Below are positions 53,512 to 61,824 of a stretch of DNA of 64,000 bases, piece by piece. Numbering within the stretch: the stretch's first letter is position 1; each line of letters begins with the position of its first letter. A program made the translations under genes and the position numbers. The notes beneath the pieces are model-generated. The model searched no databases. It had not been told where the DNA came from and worked only from the letters and a program-made list of their open reading frames with translations. Origin of the DNA: an uncultured Tenacibaculum sp. (GTDB taxonomy: Bacteria; Bacteroidota; Bacteroidia; Flavobacteriales; Flavobacteriaceae); the NCBI RefSeq assembly GCF_947494125.1, contig NZ_CANLTU010000002.1, forward strand, positions 186,001-250,000, read 5' to 3'.

Positions 53512-53552
53512 AGTAAGTGTTTCACTTACTTTTAGTAAGTGAAACACTTACT
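53512..53552. promoter_or_regulatory. Four-half-site palindromic operator array
   Basis: AGTAAGTG, CACTTACT, AGTAAGTG and CACTTACT begin at 53,512, 53,523, 53,534 and 53,545, each separated by three A or T. The period is exactly 11 bp, so all four half-sites face one side of the helix. Each neighbouring pair is a perfect palindrome and the whole 41 bp is a 19-bp perfect inverted repeat. It ends 20 bases before a plus-strand -7 box, as expected for a repressor or activator site. Confidence 0.7.
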
Positions 53553-53572
53553 AGATTATGAAACATATGAAA

Positions 53573-53580
53573 TATCTTTG
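53573..53580 (+). promoter_or_regulatory. -7 box downstream of the operator array
   Basis: TATCTTTG matches TAnnTTTG. The transcript would start near 53,586. No TTG element is seen at the right distance, in keeping with control by a bound protein. Confidence 0.5.
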
Positions 53581-53585
53581 TATTG

Positions 53586-53744
53586 GTTAAAAATTAAGCT
53601 CTTAAATGGGTTAGATATAAACGGGGGTTTGTATCGAGTCGTCAGGGAAAATTTTATGAAAAAAGAAAACAAAATGAGTGTTTTACTCTAACCAAAGTAA
53701 AAAACTAAAATGCATGTCACAAAAACGTCTAATTGGACGTTTTT
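53586..53744 (+). ncRNA. Putative short transcript of about 160 bases
   Basis: It runs from the predicted start after the -7 box to the terminator at 53,721-53,744. Its only frame with an ATG of any length is 11 codons (53,656-53,691, MKKENKMSVLL). A small hairpin, GAGT with ACTC at 53,676-53,688, lies inside that frame. It may be a regulatory RNA or a leader peptide. The ends are inferred. Confidence 0.35.
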
Positions 53745-53750
53745 TGTTTT
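53721..53750 (+). terminator. Intrinsic terminator of the short plus-strand transcript
   Basis: A 9-bp perfect stem (53,721-53,729 with 53,736-53,744) with a 6-base loop is followed by a long T-rich tail. It lies 80 bases before the next gene and so isolates the short transcript. Confidence 0.85.
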
Positions 53751-53823
53751 TTATATAAATAATCTTATGTAAGTTTACCTCCAATATACGACATATGTTG
53801 CATCAACATAAACATTATTTAAG

Positions 53824-54591
53824 ATGAAAAGACTAGTTTTACTAATAGTTATTGCTGTAATTTCTATAGCATGTAAAAATGAATCAAAAAAAGAAATTCA
53901 AAAAGTAGCAACTTCACAAGCAGAAGTAAAAGTTAAACAATATCCAGAAGGATTAGCTGAGGTTTTTGATAAGCATGGTGGAATTGAGCAATGGAATAAG
54001 ATGAAAACGTTGTCATATAGCTTAAATAAAGAAGAGCATACAATTGATTTACATTCAAGAAAAACAGTAATAAATTCGTCAGAATACTCTTTAGGCTATA
54101 ATGGAAAAGATATTTGGGTTTCAGATACTACTGCTTATAAAAAAGACCCTAAGTTTTATTATAATTTATATTTTTACTTCTATGCAATGCCTTTTGTACT
54201 TGCTGATGATGGAATTGTTTATTCAGAAGCAAAAGCATTAGAGTTCGAAGGGAAAAAATATCCAGGAATTAAAATATCATACAAAGGTGCTATAGGGAGT
54301 TCTCCTGACGATAATTATTTTATATATTATGATCCAATAACAAAAGAAATGAGTTGGTTAGAGTATTCTGTTACGTATTTTAGTAAGAAGCCATCTGATA
54401 AGTTTAATATTATTAGGTATAATGATTGGGAAAATGTTAACGGTTTTTTATTACCAAAATCTATAACTTGGTACCAGAAAAATGAAGAGGGTACCCCTAC
54501 AGAACCTGCGGGAGAACCAATTGAATTTAAATTACCATTATTAAGTCAAGCATCATTAGCTACTAGCTTTTTTGACAAACCAAACAAATAA
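53824..54591 (+). CDS. DUF6503-like lipoprotein
   Basis: The 255-residue protein has a lipobox with Cys17 (ISIACK) and resembles DUF6503: an early EVFDKHGGIEQWNKMKTL segment and a series of strands with YYDPITKEMSWLEYSVTYF later. The LolA-like fold suggests binding of lipid or hydrophobic cargo, but that is inference. It is directly followed by the 35-codon membrane peptide gene and the symporter, so they form an operon. Confidence 0.75.
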   Translation: MKRLVLLIVIAVISIACKNESKKEIQKVATSQAEVKVKQYPEGLAEVFDKHGGIEQWNKMKTLSYSLNKEEHTIDLHSRKTVINSSEYSLGYNGKDIWVSDTTAYKKDPKFYYNLYFYFYAMPFVLADDGIVYSEAKALEFEGKKYPGIKISYKGAIGSSPDDNYFIYYDPITKEMSWLEYSVTYFSKKPSDKFNIIRYNDWENVNGFLLPKSITWYQKNEEGTPTEPAGEPIEFKLPLLSQASLATSFFDKPNK

Positions 54592-54699
54592 ATGAATAAA
54601 CAAAAATATACTTGGAAAAAAGAGTACACACTAGTACTATTTGCAAATTTACTTTATATAACAATATTCTATATTATTACAAATTTATATACTAGTTAA
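54592..54699 (+). CDS. Small membrane peptide preceding a sodium symporter
   Basis: A 35-residue product starts one base after the preceding stop codon. It has a basic, tryptophan-containing head (NKQKYTWKKEY) and one membrane segment (about 13-32), and ends 2 bases before the symporter ATG. Small one-helix proteins of this kind accompany some sodium-solute symporters. The tight spacing on both sides supports a real gene. Confidence 0.75.
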   Translation: MNKQKYTWKKEYTLVLFANLLYITIFYIITNLYTS

Positions 54700-54701
54700 C
54701 T

Positions 54702-56540
54702 ATGCAAATTATAGATTGGGTTGTACTCTCTTTAACATTATTGTTTATTGTTTTTTATGGAGCATGGAAAACAAGAGGAAGTAAAAATGTAGAAGAGTAT
54801 ATTAAAGGAGGAAACGACAGTAAATGGTGGACCATAGGTTTATCTGTAATGGCAACTCAAGCGAGTGCCATTACTTTTTTATCTACTCCAGGGCAAGCAT
54901 TTCATAGCGGAATGGGGTTTGTACAATTCTATTTTGGATTGCCTATTGCCATGGTTATTATTTGCTTAGTTTTTATCCCTATTTATCATCGATTAAAAGT
55001 GTATACGGCTTATGAATACCTTGAAGGTCGTTTTGATAAAAAAACACGAACGCTTACAGCAATTTTATTTTTAATTCAAAGAGGTTTAGCTGCTGGAATA
55101 ACCATTTTTGCACCTGCTATTATTTTATCGGCAGTTTTAGGTTGGGATTTAATATCGTTAAATATAATTATCGGTTTTTTAGTAATTATTTATACTGTTT
55201 CTGGAGGAACAAAAGCGGTAAGTGTTACGCAAAAGCAACAAATGGCAGTGATTTTTGCAGGTATGTTTATTGCTTTTTACATAATCTTACAATATTTACC
55301 AGACGGAATTACGTTTACAAAAGCATTAGAAATTGCTGGCGCTTCTGATAAAATGAAAGTACTCGATTTTTCATGGGATTTAAATAATCGCTATACAGTT
55401 TGGACTGGTATTTTGGGAGGAACATTTTTAATGCTTTCATATTTTGGAACAGATCAAAGCCAAGTACAACGTTATTTATCAGGAAAATCGGTAAGAGAAA
55501 GCCAATTAGGTTTAATTTTTAATGGTTTGTTAAAAGTACCAATGCAGTTTTTTATTTTATTGGTAGGGGTAATGGTATTTGTTTTTTACCAGTTTAATGC
55601 GTCTCCTTTAAATTTTAACCCGAAAGCAAATGAGGCAATAGAAAAATCTCAATACGCAACAGAATATAAACAGTTGCAAGAGAAACATATTGAAATAGAA
55701 AATACTAAAAAGACTTTAATTTTTGAAGGATTAACTGATGAAAATAAAAAACAACTTCAAGAGTTAAATGAGCAAGACAAGAATTTAAAAGCTGATTCAA
55801 AAGCAATAATTAAAAAAGCCGATGCTGAAGTTGAGACGAATGATAAGGACTATGTGTTTATTCATTTTATATTACATAATTTACCTAAAGGTTTAATAGG
55901 ATTGTTATTGGCTGTAATTTTATCAGCAGCCATGTCGTCTACAGCTTCTGAGTTAAATGCCTTAGCATCTACTACAGCGATTGATTTATACAAACGTAAT
56001 GTAACAAAAGAGCATAGTGATGAGCATTATGTGAAAATGTCAAAATGGTTTACATTAGGATGGGGGGTATTAGCTATTCTAGTTGCCTGTGTAGCCAATT
56101 TATTTGATAATTTAATTCAGTTAGTTAATATAATTGGGTCTATCTTTTATGGAAATGTATTAGGAGTGTTTTTATTGGCTTTTTTCTTTAAAAAAGTTAA
56201 AGGTAATTCTGTTTTTGGAGGAGCTTTGTTGACTCAAATTATAATTTGTTTGATATATTATTTTGGTATTTTTAAATTAGAAGAAAAAGGTTTACAGCCA
56301 GTAGTAAGTTATTTATGGCTAAATTTTATTGGATGTATTTTAGTATTATATTTTTCATTAGTATCTGTATTTAAATCAATAAATAAGAAAAGCAAAATTA
56401 CTTTATTACTTATTTCAATAGGGATTTTAAAAGTTGTTTATGATTTATTTAATGAAAGTCCATTAAGTATACTTCATGTAATTTATTTGATAATTTTATT
56501 TATTTACCTTGGGTTTGTAAATGCAAAAGAAGATAAGTAA
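54702..56540 (+). CDS. Sodium:solute symporter with a coiled-coil insert
   Basis: The 612-residue SSS-family transporter has about 13 membrane segments and the family motif region FGTDQSQVQRYLSGKS (about 248-263). The substrate is not evident; relatives carry sugars, amino acids or sialic acid. An insert of about 80 charged residues (about 305-383) lies between two membrane segments and is predicted to be a coiled coil. It overlaps the following acetyltransferase gene by one base. Confidence 0.9.
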   Translation: MQIIDWVVLSLTLLFIVFYGAWKTRGSKNVEEYIKGGNDSKWWTIGLSVMATQASAITFLSTPGQAFHSGMGFVQFYFGLPIAMVIICLVFIPIYHRLKVYTAYEYLEGRFDKKTRTLTAILFLIQRGLAAGITIFAPAIILSAVLGWDLISLNIIIGFLVIIYTVSGGTKAVSVTQKQQMAVIFAGMFIAFYIILQYLPDGITFTKALEIAGASDKMKVLDFSWDLNNRYTVWTGILGGTFLMLSYFGTDQSQVQRYLSGKSVRESQLGLIFNGLLKVPMQFFILLVGVMVFVFYQFNASPLNFNPKANEAIEKSQYATEYKQLQEKHIEIENTKKTLIFEGLTDENKKQLQELNEQDKNLKADSKAIIKKADAEVETNDKDYVFIHFILHNLPKGLIGLLLAVILSAAMSSTASELNALASTTAIDLYKRNVTKEHSDEHYVKMSKWFTLGWGVLAILVACVANLFDNLIQLVNIIGSIFYGNVLGVFLLAFFFKKVKGNSVFGGALLTQIIICLIYYFGIFKLEEKGLQPVVSYLWLNFIGCILVLYFSLVSVFKSINKKSKITLLLISIGILKVVYDLFNESPLSILHVIYLIILFIYLGFVNAKEDK

Positions 56541-56998
56541 TGATAACAACTAGAAAAGCTGTTTTAGAAGATTTACCCATTTTACTTGATTTTGAACAAA
56601 AGTTAATTAAAGCTGAACGTCCTTTTGATGAAACTTTAAAAGAAGGGAAGATATCGTATTATGATATTAAAGCTATGATTCTAGCAAAAGATGTTGAAGT
56701 CATTGTCGCTGTTCAGGATAATGAAATAATAGGCTCAGGATATGCTCGAATTGTAATTCCAAAAACATACTTTAAATTTGATAAATTTGCATATTTAGGT
56801 TTTATGTATGTGAAATCTTCTCATAGAGGTAAAGGAGTTAACAAATTTGTTGTGGATGCTTTGTATAGCTGGGTAAAATCTAATAATGTATTTGAAGTTC
56901 GTTTAGATGTGTATGCAGAAAATCATGGAGCTATTAGAGCTTATGAGAAAGTAGGCTTTAAAAGTCATTTAATAAACATGCGTAACGATTTAAAATAA
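56540..56998 (+). CDS. GNAT family N-acetyltransferase
   Basis: The 152-residue protein has the GNAT fold: RKAVLEDLPILLDFE at the start, YVKSSHRGKGVNKFVVDAL with the acetyl-CoA loop at about residues 93-111, and the final HGAIRAYEKVGF. The acceptor is unknown. It is co-translated with the symporter (TAATG). Confidence 0.88.
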   Translation: MITTRKAVLEDLPILLDFEQKLIKAERPFDETLKEGKISYYDIKAMILAKDVEVIVAVQDNEIIGSGYARIVIPKTYFKFDKFAYLGFMYVKSSHRGKGVNKFVVDALYSWVKSNNVFEVRLDVYAENHGAIRAYEKVGFKSHLINMRNDLK

Positions 56999-57010
56999 GT
57001 TAAGATTTTT

Positions 57011-58198
57011 TTAATTTTTGTTATTTAAATGTTTTGCTATATATACGCCCATACTAAAACAAGCTTGTAATAGGTACCCTCCAGTTGGAGCATTCCAGTC
57101 AAGCATTTCACCAATACAAAAACTGTTCTTTAGTTTGTTCAGTTCAAAATTTTCATTTACCTCGTTTAAAGGAATTCCACCGGTTGTTGATATAGCCTCA
57201 TTTATTGGAGCTGCATCATGAACAACAAGTGGTAAAGCTTTTATTTTTTTTGAAAGGATGGTTTTATTTGTGAATTCTTCTTTTGTTAATGTAGCTTTTA
57301 AAAGATGAATTTGGGGTTGGCTTAATTTTAATTTCCTTTTAAGAGTTTCTGTAAGCTTTAAATTTGAAGAGTTAATTTTTTTTAGAATATCAGTTGTGTT
57401 TAATGAAGGTTTTAAGTCTAAAAAAATAGTAACAGTTTCTTTTAAAGAAAGAGAAGGTTGTATCTCAGAGCTTAACGCATAAATAGCATTACCTTCTAAA
57501 CCAAATTTAGTGATAACAAGTTCTCCTTTTTGTTTTTTATTTAAACAAGAAAGCGCAATGTTTTTTAAAGGAAGTCCTTCATTTTTAGAAATAAATTCTT
57601 GAGGCCATTCAATTTTATAAGCACAATTAGCAGGAAGAAAAGGAAGTGTATTAATTCCTTTATTATTAAAAAGAGGCAACCAACTGCCATCAGAACCTGT
57701 AATTTCCCAACTAGCGCCTCCTAGTGAGAAAATAGTGTAATCTGTAGCTAATTTTATATTGTTATTAAAAATCAATTCATTGGTAGAGTTCCAACCAATC
57801 CATTCGTAATTGTGTATTATACGGACGTTATTATCTATTAAAACTTGTTTTATTTTATTGAGAACACTTATAGGTTTAATTCCTTTTTCAGGGTATATTC
57901 TATTACTACTACCAATAAATGTTGGTATTTCTATAGTAAGTAACCAAGAACGCAAGTCTTCGTTGGTAAAGTTTGACAAAGCATTTTTGAGAAAAGAGCT
58001 AGGAGTGTATCTGGTTATCATATCATCAATAGCTTCTCCATGACTAAGATTAAATCCTCCATCACCAGCTACTAAAAACTTTCGACCTAATGATTTCTTT
58101 TTCTCATAAATGGTGATATCAAATTTTTTAGAATCTAAGAAAGCGGCAGTAAAAAGAGCAGAAGGTCCGCCACCAATAATAGCTATTGATTTTTTCAT
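57011..58198 (-). CDS. BaiN-like flavoprotein (TIGR03862 type)
   Basis: The 395-residue FAD protein begins with IIGGGPSALFTA and the family signature KSLGRKFLVAGDGGFNLSH (about residues 35-53), and ends with GEMLDWNAPTGGYLLQACFSMG. The family is abundant and includes BaiN of bile acid metabolism, but most members have no known substrate. It converges with the acetyltransferase gene. Confidence 0.9.
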   Translation of the reverse strand: MKKSIAIIGGGPSALFTAAFLDSKKFDITIYEKKKSLGRKFLVAGDGGFNLSHGEAIDDMITRYTPSSFLKNALSNFTNEDLRSWLLTIEIPTFIGSSNRIYPEKGIKPISVLNKIKQVLIDNNVRIIHNYEWIGWNSTNELIFNNNIKLATDYTIFSLGGASWEITGSDGSWLPLFNNKGINTLPFLPANCAYKIEWPQEFISKNEGLPLKNIALSCLNKKQKGELVITKFGLEGNAIYALSSEIQPSLSLKETVTIFLDLKPSLNTTDILKKINSSNLKLTETLKRKLKLSQPQIHLLKATLTKEEFTNKTILSKKIKALPLVVHDAAPINEAISTTGGIPLNEVNENFELNKLKNSFCIGEMLDWNAPTGGYLLQACFSMGVYIAKHLNNKN

Positions 58199-58248
58199 TT
58201 TACAAAGTTACTATTTGTTTTATTTAGGTACTTATAAATAAATAAGAA

Positions 58249-58276
58249 AAATCCCAAAACCTAAGTAATGGGATTT
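58249..58276 (-). terminator. Terminator downstream of the serine dehydratase gene
   Basis: AAATCCCA and TGGGATTT (58,249-58,256 and 58,269-58,276) form an 8-bp stem with a U-run on the minus strand, 72 bases after the sdaA stop. Nothing else is seen between 58,199 and 58,348. Confidence 0.7.
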
Positions 58277-58348
58277 GTATAAAATGTATACTCTTTATAT
58301 AGTAAAAGATATTATTTCTTAATTTCAATCTTTAAAATAGCCTGATGT

Positions 58349-59773
58349 TTAACAATCAGCTAAACCTACAGTAACTGCTAAACCACCTTCAGAAGTTTCT
58401 TTATAGTTACGATTCATATCTTTAGCAGTTTCCCACATAGTATCAATAACTTTATCTAAAGGCACTAAAGATTCTTTAGGATTGGTTTCTAATGCCATTT
58501 CAGCAGCATTGATAGCTTTTATAGCTCCCATTGCATTACGTTCAATACAAGGTACTTGTACCAGACCACCAATAGGATCACAAGTAAGACCTAAGTGATG
58601 TTCCATGGCTATTTCAGCAGCAACTAAACACTGTCCTGGTGTTCCGCCTAATAATTCAGTTAAAGCAGCTGCAGCCATTGCAGAAGATACACCTATTTCA
58701 GCTTGGCATCCACCCATAGCAGCTGAAATTGTTGCATTTTTTTTAAAAATACTACCAATCTCTCCCGCGACTAGTAAAAACTTTTTAATATGCTCAAAGT
58801 TAGCTTCATGGTTTTCAATTACTAAATAATACATTAAAACTGCTGGGATTACACCAGCACTACCATTAGTTGGTGCTGTGACCACTCTACCCAAAGAAGC
58901 GTTTACTTCGTTTACAGATAAAGCTAAACAGCTAACCCATTTAAGTATTTCTCTAAATTTTACTTCTGTACCTCTAATTGCAGTTAGCCATTCTTCTTTG
59001 GTTGAATAAGTAGCTTCTTTTATTAGTTTTTTATGAGTTTCAAAGGCTCTTCGTTTAACATTTAAACCTCCAGGTAAAATCCCTTTTGTATGACAACCAA
59101 TATACATACATTCAAGCATGGTGTCCCAAATACGTTGTAATTCCGAATCTATAAGTTTAGCAGGTTTTAGAATTAATTCATTTTGATAAACAATATCAGA
59201 AATATTTTTGTTTTCATTTTCACAATATTCCTCTAATTCAGTAGCTCTATTTATGGGGAAAGGAAAATTCTTTTTATTTATTTGAATATTAGCAGTCTCA
59301 TTTATCTCTTCTTGAACAACAAAACCACCCCCTATAGAGTAATAGGTTTCTGTAGAAATTTCTTTTCCTTTATGAAATCCTTTAAAGGTTAAACCGTTGG
59401 AATGAAAAGGTAGAAAATCTTTATTGAAAACAACATTTTCAGGAGAAAAAACAATCATTTTTTCTGCATTAAAATGTAAGCGAGTAGTGGTGTTTATTTC
59501 ACTAATGATAGTATCTATATCTGCTACGGGAATATACTCTGGATCTGTACCACTTAATCCTAATAAAACAGATAAATCAGTTGCATGCCCTTTACCAGTT
59601 AAAGATAAAGAACCATATAGGTCAATTCTTATTCCATCAACTGTATTAAAAAGCTCATTGTCTTTTAATTTTTTAATCCATTGTTGGGCGGCTCTCCATG
59701 GTCCTAAAGTATGAGAACTAGAGGGACCAACACCAATTTTTAGCATATCAAAAACACTAATAAATTGCGACAT
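58349..59773 (-). CDS. sdaA: L-serine ammonia-lyase, iron-sulfur type
   Basis: The 474-residue single-chain enzyme turns serine into pyruvate and ammonia. It has the N-terminal [15 protein letters not shown], the catalytic loop [11 protein letters not shown], and cysteines for the 4Fe-4S cluster in [19 protein letters not shown] and VPCIERNA. Alpha and beta domains are fused, as is usual for Gram-negatives. It is transcribed alone. Confidence 0.95.
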   Translation of the reverse strand: MSQFISVFDMLKIGVGPSSSHTLGPWRAAQQWIKKLKDNELFNTVDGIRIDLYGSLSLTGKGHATDLSVLLGLSGTDPEYIPVADIDTIISEINTTTRLHFNAEKMIVFSPENVVFNKDFLPFHSNGLTFKGFHKGKEISTETYYSIGGGFVVQEEINETANIQINKKNFPFPINRATELEEYCENENKNISDIVYQNELILKPAKLIDSELQRIWDTMLECMYIGCHTKGILPGGLNVKRRAFETHKKLIKEATYSTKEEWLTAIRGTEVKFREILKWVSCLALSVNEVNASLGRVVTAPTNGSAGVIPAVLMYYLVIENHEANFEHIKKFLLVAGEIGSIFKKNATISAAMGGCQAEIGVSSAMAAAALTELLGGTPGQCLVAAEIAMEHHLGLTCDPIGGLVQVPCIERNAMGAIKAINAAEMALETNPKESLVPLDKVIDTMWETAKDMNRNYKETSEGGLAVTVGLADC

Positions 59774-59805
59774 AATATAGGTTGTTTATTGACGGCTAAA
59801 ATAGA

Positions 59806-59838
59806 CAAAGTCCTGTATTTAACGAATACAGGACTTTG
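59806..59838. terminator. Terminator between DUF2853 and sdaA
   Basis: A perfect 14-bp stem (59,806-59,819 with 59,825-59,838) lies 24 bases after the DUF2853 stop. It has T residues mainly on the plus side but also ends the minus-strand message. Confidence 0.75.
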
Positions 59839-59861
59839 TTTTTTATTTAAATAAAAGAATC

Positions 59862-60203
59862 TTACATTCCGTAAACAGACTCTTTGTCGAATTTCTTTGC
59901 TAACATGTAATATACTACTGCACGATATTTATTTCTTTCAGATCTTCCAATTCTTTCCATAACGTCATCAATAGCTTTGTCTAATTCTGGGCTATCAGCT
60001 AAACCTAATTTTTTCATTAAGAAGTTTTTCTTAACAGTTTCTAATTCCTTAGGGTCTGTACCTGAAACAGTTTCAGCATCTTTTTTATAAATAGATGGAC
60101 CTAAACCTTTTGTTACAGCTTTTAATAAATCAGTATTAGAACGAAGATCTCTATCGTCCATGAATTTTTTATACAATTCTACTTTTTCGTCAAATTTACT
60201 CAT
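59862..60203 (-). CDS. DUF2853 family protein
   Basis: From the ATG at 60,203 the product has 113 residues and is all helical. It begins SKFDEKVELYKKFMDD and has LKAVTKGLGPSIYKKDAE in the first half. The structure of the family is known in one case but no function is. The upstream in-frame start at 60,293 is rejected, because the promoter box at 60,257-60,264 lies inside it. Confidence 0.85.
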   Translation of the reverse strand: MSKFDEKVELYKKFMDDRDLRSNTDLLKAVTKGLGPSIYKKDAETVSGTDPKELETVKKNFLMKKLGLADSPELDKAIDDVMERIGRSERNKYRAVVYYMLAKKFDKESVYGM

Positions 60204-60256
60204 GATTTTTTGTTTAAAATTAGATTTTAATTTTTTGTAGATTTCTTTAATCCTTT

Positions 60257-60287
60257 CAAATATAGAAAAATAATTTGTTCTTTCAAA
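60257..60287 (-). promoter_or_regulatory. Promoter of the DUF2853 gene
   Basis: On the minus strand TTTG (60,287-60,284), a 19-base spacer and TATATTTG (60,264-60,257) match the consensus. The message would have a leader of about 48 bases. Confidence 0.7.
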
Positions 60288-60410
60288 TAGCAAAAAAAGA
60301 TAAGTGGTAATCTATTAAAATTGTTAATTAAATTGTTGAAAACAAAAACAGGTATAAGTAAAAAGGCACTGTTCTTGTAGTAAATTTATATAAATTCAAA
60401 TCTGTTGCCT

Positions 60411-61781
60411 ATGTCATTATCAAAATTTGAATCAATGTTGAAAACCAATGATGTATATTTTTTTGATGCTGTTGAATTTGAAACAATTATCGAGCATTAT
60501 TTAAATATAGGTAAACATTCGTTGGCTAAAAAAGCTGTACAGCTGGGGTTAGAACAGCATCCTACTTCAATTCAACTTAAATTAATGAAGGTTGAAATCT
60601 TAATTTTTGAAGATGAATTAGAAGAAGCTGTAAAAATGTTAACAAACGTTGAAGCTGTAGAACCTCATAATGATGAGGTTTATATTCAGAAAGCTGTTAT
60701 TTTATCAAAAAAGAAAAAGCATATAGATGCTATTTCAATATTAAAAGAATCTTTACAATACATTGAAGACCCAGCCGATATATGGTCTATGATGGGGATG
60801 GAGTATTTGTATTTAGATGATTTTGAAAATGCTCGTTTAAACTTTGCTAAATGTATTGATGTTGATTATGAAGATTATTCATCGTTATATCATATTGTGT
60901 ATTGTTTTGATATGGAAGAGAATCATGAAGAAGCAATTAAGTTTTTAAATTCTTATTTAGACAAAAATCCTTATTGTGAAGTTGCTTGGCATCAATTAGG
61001 AAGACAATATTTTGAAATAGGAATGTTTAAAGAGGCACTTACTTCATTTGACTATTCTGTATTAATAGATGAGAGCTTTATTGGAGGATACTTAGAGAAA
61101 GCTAAAACCTTAGAGGAGTTAAATAGATATGAAGAAGCAATTGAAAATTATTTGATAACTTTAGAATTAGACGATCCGACAGCTTTTGCATATGTAAGAA
61201 TAGGGGAGTGTTACGAACAATTAAATAATATTCATACTGCAATTCATTTTTATAAGAAAGCTGTTCATGAAGACCCTCTTTTAGATAGAGGTTGGATATT
61301 GTTAACTAATGCTTGTTATAGTAATAAAAACTATCAAAAAGCACTCTATTATATAAATAAAGCAATACAAATTGATGAAGCAAATGCGTTGTATTGGAGA
61401 AGGTATGGAGATATCAATTTAAAACTAAACTTTTATGAAGAAGCTGTTAAAGCTTTTTATACTTGTATAGAATTAGGAGATCAAGAAATAGAGTTATTTA
61501 TAGCTTTAACTGATTTATTACTGTTTTTAGGAGAATTTAATGATGCCTTAAAAATATTAATAAAAGCTAAAAAAATATACAAAGAGTTTGCAGAAGTAGA
61601 ATATCGTTTATGTGGTTTGTTTATGATTCTCGATAAAGAAGAGTATAGTTTAACACATTTAAAAAATGCATTAGCTATTGATTATGAATATCATTCAATT
61701 ATAAAAGAATTGTATCCTTCAGTTTATGAAAAAGAAAGAGTGCAGAAAATTATATCAAAATATAATAAGGCTATTCAATAA
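60411..61781 (+). CDS. Tetratricopeptide repeat protein
   Basis: The protein of 456 residues is almost entirely TPR repeats, with no signal peptide or membrane segment, so it is cytoplasmic. Patterns such as AWHQLGRQYFEIGMFKEAL and GDINLKLNFYEEAVKAF mark repeats. It probably scaffolds a complex, but no partner is evident. The ATG at 60,411 is chosen over the TTG at 60,405. It appears monocistronic. Confidence 0.85.
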   Translation: MSLSKFESMLKTNDVYFFDAVEFETIIEHYLNIGKHSLAKKAVQLGLEQHPTSIQLKLMKVEILIFEDELEEAVKMLTNVEAVEPHNDEVYIQKAVILSKKKKHIDAISILKESLQYIEDPADIWSMMGMEYLYLDDFENARLNFAKCIDVDYEDYSSLYHIVYCFDMEENHEEAIKFLNSYLDKNPYCEVAWHQLGRQYFEIGMFKEALTSFDYSVLIDESFIGGYLEKAKTLEELNRYEEAIENYLITLELDDPTAFAYVRIGECYEQLNNIHTAIHFYKKAVHEDPLLDRGWILLTNACYSNKNYQKALYYINKAIQIDEANALYWRRYGDINLKLNFYEEAVKAFYTCIELGDQEIELFIALTDLLLFLGEFNDALKILIKAKKIYKEFAEVEYRLCGLFMILDKEEYSLTHLKNALAIDYEYHSIIKELYPSVYEKERVQKIISKYNKAIQ

Positions 61782-61788
61782 AAAAAAT

Positions 61789-61814
61789 AAACCTCCTAAT
61801 TAATTAGGAGGTTT
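61789..61814. terminator. Bidirectional terminator
   Basis: A 12-bp stem (61,789-61,800 with 61,803-61,814) with A and T tails lies between the convergent TPR gene and the symporter gene. Confidence 0.88.
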
Positions 61815-61824
61815 ATTTTTTTAA

